Shown in pieces: positions 56,780 through 64,000 of a stretch of DNA of 64,000 nucleotides. The notes under the pieces are model-generated. The model was given only the letters and a program-made list of their open reading frames with translations, had not been told where the DNA came from and ran no database searches. This stretch comes from Eukaryota sp. TZLM1-RC (taxonomy: Eukaryota; Metamonada: BaSk clade): assembly GCA_040285825.1 (NCBI GenBank), contig JAUPSS010000002.1, forward strand, positions 3,100,001-3,164,000, read 5' to 3'. The translations under genes and the position numbers were made by a program. Each line of letters starts with the position of its first letter. The first letter of the stretch is position 1.

Positions 56780-56850
56780 ATCTTGGTTCATTGAATTTTG
56801 TCCCATTAGTTATGAGTTAATTTTGTCAAGTGTGCAAGATGAATAAAAAA
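56780..56850 (+). mobile_element. 5'-truncated LINE 3' tail (about 70 bp)
   Basis: ATCTTGGTTCA..., GTCCCATTAGTTATGAGTTA and AAGTGTGCAAGATGAATAAA match the 3' tails at 19635-19700 and 25560-25630. It abuts the Fanzor relic and probably cut it. Confidence 0.6.
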
Positions 56851-57059
56851 TCCGATAAATGTTAATTGTAACTTTTGAATAAATTTTGAAAATTCGTCAA
56901 TCAGAACAGCTAAGTGTTGTTGATTATGGATATTCATCAAAGTACATTTTTGAGTCCTAACACCATCTGATTGAGATTAAACCACAGCTTTATTGGACTT
57001 GACGGAAACACGTAAGAGAGTGAATAAAAAAATTTATTTCAAGCTTAAACTAATAAAAT

Positions 57060-57355
57060 TAAATGGATGTTCGTCCAATTGCAGTTTCTGAAAGCTTGCA
57101 TAATATTTTTTGCAGCTTGCTGTTCAAATTAATTCAAAGAAAAAGCTTTTTGGTAATTGCATTTTGAGTTCATCAAGTGGAGTAAAGCAAGGAGATCCCT
57201 TGAATCAATTAGGACCTCTTCTATTTTTTTGGCCATTCATCCTATTTTATTACAAATTCTAGAGATGTTTCCTTCGCTAACAATGATTGCTTATATGGAT
57301 GATGTTGTTCTTATAGGTGACTTAACGATTGTGAAAAGGGCAACTATATGATTGA
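57060..57355 (+). mobile_element. LINE relic (family A) with YMDD box
   Basis: Homologous to 46425-46920 with internal deletion: DVRPIAVSE region, GVKQGDPLNQLGPLLFF and MIAYMDDVVLIGDLTIV. The catalytic YMDD is intact although the element is a short fragment. Confidence 0.7.
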
Positions 57356-57869
57356 ATTGAATTTAATTCTGCTATTTCCCACATGATGCTGTTGGAGGCA
57401 CTGTTTTGCCTGTTCAATAAATATTCTTCCCTATTTCCCAAAGATAGTACAAATACTCATTTTTCTTCTTCACCAAATAACTAGTGATCAACTAAATTCA
57501 GCACATTCAAACAAGCTACATGTTTCCAATAACATTACCTTGCCTTACCTTGCCTAGTTTTTGATTGTCTGTTGTCAAGCACTAATAATGATCCATCGTA
57601 TATTGTTCAATATGTAGACGTAGTAAAAATTGATCATTGAAATACCCGTTTTTTCAACAAAATCCATACTAATTGAAAAACTCCAAGTAGTTTATTCACT
57701 AGAAATGTTGTAAAATAGATTATAAATAAAATTCACTTCCCACTGATCGTCACTTCAGCAATGTGATAAATAAGTTTAACAAAAGCATATAGAAGAAGTT
57801 TCAATAATAATATTTTATACACAAAACACTAATAAAGAAGAAAATAAAATGATAAAAAAAGAAATCAAC
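57356..57869. other. Intergenic, no gene seen
   Basis: AT-rich, with a CCTTGCCTTACCTTGCCTAG direct repeat near 57540-57560. Confidence 0.5.
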
Positions 57870-58874
57870 TCACCTCTTTTTAATCCAAACCTGGAAACTG
57901 TGGGTATTACGATCAACCTTAAACTTAATTGTTGGCTCCCCTTCACAAAACTCCCAAACAAGGTTAAATAGTTTTAAGCTACCTTTTCCAGTTATTATCC
58001 TGATAAAATCAACTTCATTCTGGTGACACCACTGCAGTGACCTAGTAAGACATTTCGCAGCCCCTTCTGCATCAAAGTAATGCAGATCTAGAAGAAAACC
58101 CTCATTTTTGCGTTGAGGTAACACTGAATCTTGAATTTTGTTTATCGAGTTGGTTAGAACTTTCACATGGTAAGTTGAATCGATTGTCTTTATAGAGAGA
58201 AGTCTTGACCTGCTATTCTGAAGAGATGCCAAATGAGAAAGGTCTTGGTGTTGGAATGGTATAGGGTTAGGGTTAGGCTTTCGATGGATATGGGCGGTTG
58301 CTCTCTGTGATTGCTTTCTTGATTGAGTCTGTGATTGCTTTCTTGATTGAGCATTTGATTGATTGCTCGCTTTGGAACTAACTACAGATTTTGACGATTC
58401 ATGGGTTGGAATCGAACCCTCGACCATGGAGGTAGAACTCGATCGACTTTCCCAAATAGACGATTCTTCAGAACTATCCAAAACAGAATAAGAATTATTT
58501 AAAGAATAGAATTCTTGAATAATATAGATTAATGTATCTACTGGTAAATCATGGTATTGAATGATCCATTGTGTTGCAATTTCTTCTGACATGCCGGAAA
58601 ACCTTTGCAATAGAGAATCCATCATTTGAGCTTGTTTGATGCTGAAAACCGGTGGATGATTAGTCACAGTAGGAGTTGGGATAGATGTGTAGGCAGAGAG
58701 ACAAACATGGCACTCAGCAAAGACGAGATCAGCAGAGAGAAACGGAGAGGATAAGGTAATGGATTCAATAGTGGCAAAGATAGTAGATCTAGGGAGATGG
58801 GGAAACTCAGCTACTAGAATCTCAGAAAGCGTGTCAATGTCAATCGAAGTAATGATTGGTTTAACAAAAAGATG
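57870..58874 (-). CDS. CUE-like plus Smr domain protein
   Basis: The minus frame is open from 58874 to 57870. The first ATG in frame is at 58625 (MMDSLLQRFSGM), but upstream codons look coding (ITSIDIDTLSEILVAEFPHL, IFATIESITL, a CUE-like ubiquitin-binding helix bundle), so a 5' exon or non-ATG start is likely missing. A second CUE-like stretch (MDSLLQRFSGMSEEIATQWI) and a Ser/Gln-rich linker precede the C-terminal Smr domain: FLLDLHYFDAEGAAKCLTRS, FIRIITGKGSL, then VDRNTHSFQVWIKKR. Smr domains act as nucleases or RNA-binding modules in mRNA quality control (Cue2/N4BP2 type). The usual DxH is DLH. The TTAGGG-like run at 58262-58276 codes PNPNP. Confidence 0.75.
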   Translation of the reverse strand, partial: HLFVKPIITSIDIDTLSEILVAEFPHLPRSTIFATIESITLSSPFLSADLVFAECHVCLSAYTSIPTPTVTNHPPVFSIKQAQMMDSLLQRFSGMSEEIATQWIIQYHDLPVDTLIYIIQEFYSLNNSYSVLDSSEESSIWESRSSSTSMVEGSIPTHESSKSVVSSKASNQSNAQSRKQSQTQSRKQSQRATAHIHRKPNPNPIPFQHQDLSHLASLQNSRSRLLSIKTIDSTYHVKVLTNSINKIQDSVLPQRKNEGFLLDLHYFDAEGAAKCLTRSLQWCHQNEVDFIRIITGKGSLKLFNLVWEFCEGEPTIKFKVDRNTHSFQVWIKKR

Positions 58875-59066
58875 TTATGAGAACAATAAAGATGGGCCAG
58901 CGTTACCACTCTCACGGACCTAAGAGAAGAGAGAGGTCCGAAGAGGTGAAAACGTTGAATTCTCTTTTGGTTTTCGTGGTATGCAAACATTGAATCACTA
59001 ACTCTCTACAGTGAAACCTACAGTGTTGCCTTGTATGAACAAAAATCTCAATAGTATTCTTCTCAA
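58875..59066. other. Divergent promoter region
   Basis: Short spacer between the Smr gene and the transhydrogenase gene, with an inverted GGACCTAAGAGAAG / GAGAGAGGTCC stem near 58917-58939. Confidence 0.35.
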
Positions 59067-59862
59067 ATGGTCACTATTATTGATACTTTTACATTTGCAG
59101 TTGGAACCATATTTGTTGGTTTACTTATCATTATTGCCATTAGTAGCCTCAAACATCCACAGTAAGTTTACTTATCCTTCGTACCTTACATAATCACAGC
59201 AATGAGGGGACTATATGGGGCGATTGCAGCAGCAATTCTTGCGGTTGTCTGGTTTTCGATTCTATTCCTCACAGGTGTTGCATGGGTATTTGCCTTCATT
59301 CCCTTTATTATAGGGGCTGTTTTGGGCCTCCTTTTAGCACGCCTTGTTGCAATGACATCTTTACCGTAATGTCTTCCATCTGTTTGCTTACTGTAGCCAA
59401 ATGGTTGCTCTGCTGAACGGATTAGGTGGTTTAGCGGCAGTACTGCTTGCATTTGCTACATTTTACGAACCAGGGCTTGCAACTACGTTACCTCTTTTAC
59501 TGGCAATATTCTTACCCCTCTGGATTGGTACTGTTACCTTTTTTGGTAGTATGATCGCTGTTGCCAAACTCATCGGGAGGCCCAAAGTTCTTGGTATGTA
59601 CACCTTTAGATTGATCACAGCCAACGATTATCCTGGTCCTCTAAGAATGTTTGCCTTCCTTTTATCATTTGTCGCACTTGTCCCATTGTTGGTCTTGTTC
59701 TTGATTTTAGCCACTATGGCATCTTTTCTCGGGCTATGGATTCTATTGGCTATAGCGGTTGTCAGCGCGATAATGGGCGTGTATGTACTATGACTTCACT
59801 TACCGAAGCCTATTTGTCATTGGGATTGGGGGTTTGTTACAGATTGGATTTACTGATTTTAG

Positions 59863-59865
59863 GTG
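59863..59865 (+). other. Predicted 3-nt microexon GTG
   Basis: Introns 59832-59862 (31 nt) and 59866-59897 (32 nt) are both canonical and of normal size here. Including GTG between them rebuilds the invariant GGADMP of PntB (GGG G|GT G|CT GAC ATG CCT); skipping it would need a 66-nt intron and loses one Gly. Confidence 0.7.
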
Positions 59866-60288
59866 GTATGTTTCTTCTTCTATCCTGCTAACACTAGCTG
59901 ACATGCCTGTCGCAATTTCAATACTCAACTCATTGTCTGGAGCAGCTGGAACCACAGCAGGTTTCATGGTTCGAAATGATCTGGTTGTCATTATCGGAGC
60001 CATTGTTTTCGCTTCAGGTGCAATCCTCGCGTGGCTGATGGCACGTGCAATGAATAGAAATCTAGGAAGGGTTTTACTTGGACAATGGACAGGTACAGCG
60101 GCTACTTCCACTAAAGCAGAGAAAACACGAACACAAGAATGGAAAGCTGAAGACGTTGCCCGTGCTCTTTCTCAGGCCAAGCGTGTGATGATTGTACCAG
60201 GTACTGCTTCTCTCTTTCTCATCTTATTTCAGGTTATGGTCTTGCTGTCTCCAGGGGTATTGTTCTTGTTGAATATTGCTCATTTCAG

Positions 60289-60289
60289 C
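60289..60289 (+). other. Possible 1-nt microexon C
   Basis: Introns 60257-60288 (32 nt) and 60290-60317 (28 nt) flank a single C. Only with this base do AVSR and QFACQELVEFL join in frame through a GCC Ala codon, matching AVAQAQ in bacterial PntB. Because the gene carries other lesions, an indel is the alternative. Confidence 0.4.
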
Positions 60290-61263
60290 GTATTGTAACC
60301 TTCTCAACTCACCTCAGCCAATTTGCTTGTCAGGAACTTGTTGAGTTTTTGCAATCCAAGGGTGTCAAAACTGTTTGTTATAAATCCATTTCTCTCACCA
60401 CATACCTATGTCTCTCATCCTGTTGCTGGACGAATGCCAGGACATATGTCTGTTCTGCTTGGTGAAGCTCGGTTTGGTCCTATTTCCCTTCTACTCATTT
60501 CAGTGTTCCATGGAAGCAGATTCAAGATGTTGATGATGCCAACAGAGAAATTGAAGGTGTAGACGTTTGTGTTGTGGTTGGAGCGAATGACACTGTTAAC
60601 CCTGCTGCCATTGATGATCCACAGTCTCCTATTGCTGGTATTGAAATCCTTCCACACTAACTACAGGTATGCCAATCATAGAAGCTCACCGTGCCAAAAG
60701 AGTGGTAATGATCAAGCGTAGTCTTGGATTTGGTTACGCCAAGATTGATAACCCCCTGTGGTATAGAAGTAATTGCTACATGATGTTTAGTGATGCAAAA
60801 CAGGCCTTAGAAGGTATTCGCGACGCTTTACCTTCAGATTTTAAAGCGGGCGGTGCCAAGCATGTAGTTTCTGAAGAAGTTGTGGATAAGGAAATAGTAG
60901 AGGAGGAAGAGGTGTTGACTTGGGCTGGCCTCGACATTGATCGCCGAACCAAAATCTTCGTTCCAAAAGAGGTATTCAAAGATGAAACACGGGTTGCATT
61001 AGTTCCTGAACATGTCAAAAAATTGTCAAAAATGGGATTCATGGTTTATGTTGAGAAGGGCGCAGGAGAGAGGGCAAAATTTGATGATTTAGCTTATTTA
61101 AATTCAGGGGCCGTCATTGTGGATAATTTTGACGAGGGGGTAAAATTACTAAAAAACGAACAGGATTTTGTAACTGTGTATGAACCGGTGCAGGAAGATG
61201 AGACGAGTAGTGGTCATACAGAAAGTGGTGAAGTTTATGATGATGAAGATCAAGAAGTTGACA

Positions 61264-61342
61264 TGTTGGCGCCCTAAGGCTTATATAATATGAATAGAAA
61301 ATAAATCAGACTTTTCTTTACTACAATAGACTTTAGGCAACA
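61264..61342 (+). repeat. 5' LTR of element D (79 bp)
   Basis: TGTTGG...CAACA with a TATA-like TTATATAATA at 61281-61290. Followed by ATAATTATTGGCC, conserved in copy B; no tRNA-primer match was recognised by eye. Confidence 0.88.
61281..61290 (+). promoter_or_regulatory. TATA-like box in LTR
   Basis: TTATATAATA 17 bases into the LTR, kept in all five LTR copies of the window, so probably the element's core promoter. Confidence 0.5.
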
Positions 61343-61419
61343 ATAATTATTGGCCATTTTAAAGTCAAAAGGTATACCATAACTTCAGCATTAGTGAACA
61401 TCTTCAGACACTTTACAGC

Positions 61420-64000
61420 ATGTCAGACATCTCCCAACCAGATATCTCTGACTCTAATCCACCACTTAATATGCAGCAGGTACCAGCGTCACATACACAT
61501 GATATAGAGGGCAACGAGGCAACGGACCCGGATCCCACCTCCCCCTCCCTTAATGTAGAAGAAGATGAAAGAGTGGACGAGGTCCCTCCATCTTCAACAA
61601 CAGAAGAGGTAACGAGAACGGACCCGGCTCCCTCTCCCCTCAGGAAAAAAGAAACAGAAGAGGTAACGAGAACGGACCCGGCTCCCTCTCCCCTCAAAGC
61701 AATGGAAGAGGCAACGAGAACGGACCCGGCTCCCTCTCCCCTCAGGAAAAAGAAACAGATGAGGCAACGAGAACGGACCCGGTTCCCTCTCCCCTCAGGA
61801 AAAAAAGAAACAGATGAGGTTACGAGAACGGACCCGGCTCCCTCTCCCCTCAAAAGCAATGGAAGAGGCAACGAGAACGGACCTGGCTCCTCTCCCCTCC
61901 CAATTCTAGAACCTGTCTCAAAGGGAACGGATGGAGATCCCACCTTAGACACGTCTTCCCCATTAGGAGAATATGAAGAAATTCAATCTCAACTAGATGA
62001 AATGGAGGGAGAAGACGACTCTTCTGAGGGGTTCTACAAGTTATTAAGAGAGGACGCGGAGGCTTACCTCGAACCAACAGATTTCTGTCTGTTCGAGCAA
62101 CTTCCCCTTTATGGAGTTACGTTCAAAAAAAGAGGCAGAAACGTTGGTTTTCAGACCCTCGGAATGATTGGGGATACCCAAAAGGTATTGGAAATTCCCC
62201 TCAATGAAAGGAATGAACTCATAAAGGCACTCGATAAATTGAGTAGAGAGACATTCGGGCGTAACGCAGAACGCCGCCCCAGAATCTCTGGAATGGACAA
62301 GAGAATCAATGAATTGATGTCTCTTCCCATCAAAGATAGATTGGATTGGAAGGCCTCCTTCCTAGATCAATACGGCAGGAGAATAAGGTTTCTCTCCATC
62401 GAACAGAGAAGTAGGACCGACTCGGAAGACATCCTACAATCCAAATTGCCTGCCTGGTTTGATCCTAACTTTGATACGGAAATCCATAATTACACGGAGC
62501 TGACAGAGGGTGCACCCACATATTTTAGGGAATTTATGGAGCAGGAGGATAGTAGTGAACTAGACAAGCTTGAACCAGTAACCCCCTGGTTTGATGCAGA
62601 CGCTCTAAATAACATTCATACGGAACGATCAGCTGTATCCACGTATAGGAGCCGTCCTAACAACTACACCCAACAACATGGTAACTCGTTCACAAAACAA
62701 CGAGAGTTTAGACAATGGGTAACGGGAGATCCATCCACATCTCTCCACCTTCCCAAACTGCCTGTTGTAGCCCCTATAATTTCTGAAAAAAGCCAACCAA
62801 TACAGGTCTGCTCTATCGACAGCATACCCGATCATGTTCCAACAGTGAACGTCCCGGAACCTGTAACAAGACAAGACGTTGCACCTCAGGAAGAACCAAC
62901 TTCCTCTCAACCCATGGAAAGTGAAATTGGAGAAGACATTGAGTTGAACGGGCCAGTCGTTGGAGAAACGGCTCCTTTTCAACCCTCAGTAAGAGACTCT
63001 TCTTCCGATAGACCTATGCGTATTGAGGACCTACAATCCTCAAGAAGAGCTATTGACATGAGCATAGCTAGTAGCCTTCATAGACAGATTGATCCACGGT
63101 CTAAGGATATCGACTATAAAAGACCTCGATTATCCGCTGATGACCCTATTAACAAAATGTCTATCATAGCTTTTCTTTTAAAATTTCAAACTTGGGATAA
63201 ATACGGGCGAAAGATAGTTAATAGAAGCTTCGAAGCCCCAGGTCAATCAGATTGGACCAGAGCCTTTATGATAGCTACCCAGCTATTTGGAGAAGGCCAA
63301 GCAGAAATAACCCAAGATAGGATTAAAGATCTCCCCAAACATATACGCGACGAGATCACCAGGGATACAACACAGCCTTTGGTAAGGATTGATCCAGCTA
63401 TAACAGATAAGCTCGGACCCCCAATCCACCATTATGATTTATTTAGGAGCATGATGATGAGCACTTGCCCCACAGGAATATCCAGCATGATCGACCCTAG
63501 CCTTCTATCTAGATGGCAGAGTCAAGGTTTACTCGGTGTTGATTATACCGACGCCGACGTCATGGTATTTCTGTTAAAAAGAACGCAATTCACATCATAT
63601 CATGAGGCTTGTACAGCTCTAATGAAGCCTAGAATAAATTGGAGGAAAATCCACAATAGGCATGAGGCTGACAACGAGTTTGGTCGTTATGTAGAAGATT
63701 TTGGAGACGTCTTGAGAATGACCACCTACATGACCGACCTAACCATCCCTGATTTAATTAGAGGAAGCAGTGGGTTGATAACCATATCTCCCGCTCTAAT
63801 AGCCGAGTACTTCCTTATGGGTCTGGATAACTTTGCTATATCAAGCGAACTCCTCCCAGTATGGACTAGGGAAACCTTGTGGGACTCACCGAACAGAACA
63901 ACTCTACTCGATTTGATATCGACAACGAGAAGACATTTCCTCGCTTGGTGTTACACAGCAGGAAACAAGCCCACAATGGATGTACTAAGGAACAGGGCTA
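61420..64000 (+). CDS. Gag (or Gag-Pol) polyprotein, open to window end
   Basis: 860 codons from the ATG at 61420 without a stop, continuing past 64000. Residues ~60-165 are five or six 17-18-residue repeats (EEVTRTDPAPSPL type). Two single-base losses and gains within the repeats cancel each other, so a few repeat units are read in another phase yet the frame stays open. Then comes the conserved block DAEAYLEPTDFCLFEQ, NERNELIKALDKLSRETFGR and a WFD-rich region (PAWFDPNFDTE, PWFDADALNNIHTE). From ~560 there is a helical capsid-like part (MSIIAFLLKFQTWDKYGRK, YHEACTALMKPRINWRK, LIAEYFLMGLDNF). Nucleocapsid, protease and Pol would lie beyond the window. Confidence 0.85.
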   Translation, partial: MSDISQPDISDSNPPLNMQQVPASHTHDIEGNEATDPDPTSPSLNVEEDERVDEVPPSSTTEEVTRTDPAPSPLRKKETEEVTRTDPAPSPLKAMEEATRTDPAPSPLRKKKQMRQRERTRFPLPSGKKETDEVTRTDPAPSPLKSNGRGNENGPGSSPLPILEPVSKGTDGDPTLDTSSPLGEYEEIQSQLDEMEGEDDSSEGFYKLLREDAEAYLEPTDFCLFEQLPLYGVTFKKRGRNVGFQTLGMIGDTQKVLEIPLNERNELIKALDKLSRETFGRNAERRPRISGMDKRINELMSLPIKDRLDWKASFLDQYGRRIRFLSIEQRSRTDSEDILQSKLPAWFDPNFDTEIHNYTELTEGAPTYFREFMEQEDSSELDKLEPVTPWFDADALNNIHTERSAVSTYRSRPNNYTQQHGNSFTKQREFRQWVTGDPSTSLHLPKLPVVAPIISEKSQPIQVCSIDSIPDHVPTVNVPEPVTRQDVAPQEEPTSSQPMESEIGEDIELNGPVVGETAPFQPSVRDSSSDRPMRIEDLQSSRRAIDMSIASSLHRQIDPRSKDIDYKRPRLSADDPINKMSIIAFLLKFQTWDKYGRKIVNRSFEAPGQSDWTRAFMIATQLFGEGQAEITQDRIKDLPKHIRDEITRDTTQPLVRIDPAITDKLGPPIHHYDLFRSMMMSTCPTGISSMIDPSLLSRWQSQGLLGVDYTDADVMVFLLKRTQFTSYHEACTALMKPRINWRKIHNRHEADNEFGRYVEDFGDVLRMTTYMTDLTIPDLIRGSSGLITISPALIAEYFLMGLDNFAISSELLPVWTRETLWDSPNRTTLLDLISTTRRHFLAWCYTAGNKPTMDVLRNRA

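Larger units (their letters stand above)
59067..61263 (+). pseudogene. NAD(P) transhydrogenase, fused PntB-PntA, disrupted
   Basis: Proton-pumping transhydrogenase (NADH + NADP+ to NAD+ + NADPH), here PntB then PntA. Exons by GT-AG and family match: 59067-59161, 59207-59366, 59398-59593, 59621-59780, 59809-59831, 59863-59865, 59898-60200, 60233-60256, 60289, 60318-60471, 60504-60637, 60667-61263. Motifs: LPQMVALLNGLGGLAAVL, IGIGGADMPVAIS, PGYGLAVSRAQ, HPVAGRMPGHMSVLL, VVGANDTVNPAA, SPIAGMPIIEAHRAK, GFGYAKIDNPLWY. PntA begins at ~60940 (FVPKEVFKDETRVALVPEHV, VEKGAGERAKFDD). One extra C near 59340 and 25 extra bases near 60385-60410 break the frame, and a retroelement at 61264 removes the rest of PntA. 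The first intron (45 nt) is the least certain. Confidence 0.82.
61264..64000 (+). mobile_element. Ty3/gypsy-type element D, 5' part
   Basis: Same family as 5034-12390, plus orientation: 79-bp LTR, short leader, then a Gag frame running off the window. It is inserted into the PntA part of the transhydrogenase gene. Its Gag is complete where copies A, B and C are deleted, so this may be the autonomous form. Confidence 0.88.

Noticed and set aside
58400-58440. GGGTTCGATTCC on the minus strand resembling a tRNA T-arm
   Set aside because: Lies inside the Smr protein frame and has no cloverleaf partner arms.
61413-61952. 179-codon minus ORF with GAGSVLVTSS repeats
   Set aside because: Antisense shadow of the Gag Pro-rich repeats; the plus frame is homologous to Gag in other copies and open to the window end.
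1-64000. Genome-wide TAR=Gln genetic code
   Set aside because: RPB5 ends with TAG and cathepsin, USP14, CDGSH and nucleoporin genes end with TAA exactly at expected family ends.
1-64000. CRISPR array or prokaryotic operon structure
   Set aside because: Short tandem repeats present are coding or simple-sequence; genes have introns, eukaryotic domains and mixed strands.

Overview
The window is nuclear DNA from a unicellular eukaryote. It carries RPB5, glutaminyl-tRNA synthetase, USP14/Ubp6, an FG nucleoporin, a La-motif protein and a Rab GTPase. TAA, TAG and TGA all act as stops at homology-supported protein ends, so the host code looks standard. Introns are ultra-short and uniform: nearly all that I could place are 27-32 nt, GT-AG, often with a CTAAT/CTAAC-like motif just upstream of the AG. 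The transhydrogenase gene has the PntB-then-PntA fusion order known from Entamoeba and some other protists. I cannot place the lineage further.

Layout. 1-13.1 kb is a graveyard: a decayed ULP1-protease/PolB-like exonuclease element, relics of a repetitive (beta-helix-like) surface-protein family, and a tandem pair of Ty3/gypsy-type elements (5034-12390) with 79-bp LTRs. 13.4-31.2 kb is gene-rich: cathepsin B-like protease, large type II membrane protein, RPB5, EXD2-like HNH protein, saposin-like protein, IFT25-like discoidin domain, YbaK domain, LARP and USP14, with LINE relics and a 402-bp MITE between them. 31.5-44 kb alternates LINE relics, a pogo-like transposon with TA target site and 26-bp TIRs, a second membrane protein and an iron-sulfur (Fer4 plus two CDGSH) protein. 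44.1-58.9 kb holds GlnRS, a Gag relic, the FG nucleoporin, a solo LTR, a Rab with an altered G3 box, a DUF996-like membrane protein, a decayed Fanzor (TnpB-like) nuclease and a CUE/Smr protein. 59-64 kb holds a transhydrogenase gene with many introns (including a predicted 3-nt exon and possibly a 1-nt exon), cut by a Ty3/gypsy element whose Gag frame is open to the window edge.

Mobile DNA dominates: at least five Ty3/gypsy segments, about nine fragments of REL-endonuclease (R2/R4-like) LINEs, two TA-target DNA elements and one Fanzor. The functional genes look like ordinary housekeeping genes and show no operon-like cooperation. The strongest unusual signals are the Fanzor relic, the tandem LTR array whose removal restores a host reading frame, the microexons, and the ULP1/exonuclease element whose frame is interrupted almost only by TAR codons.
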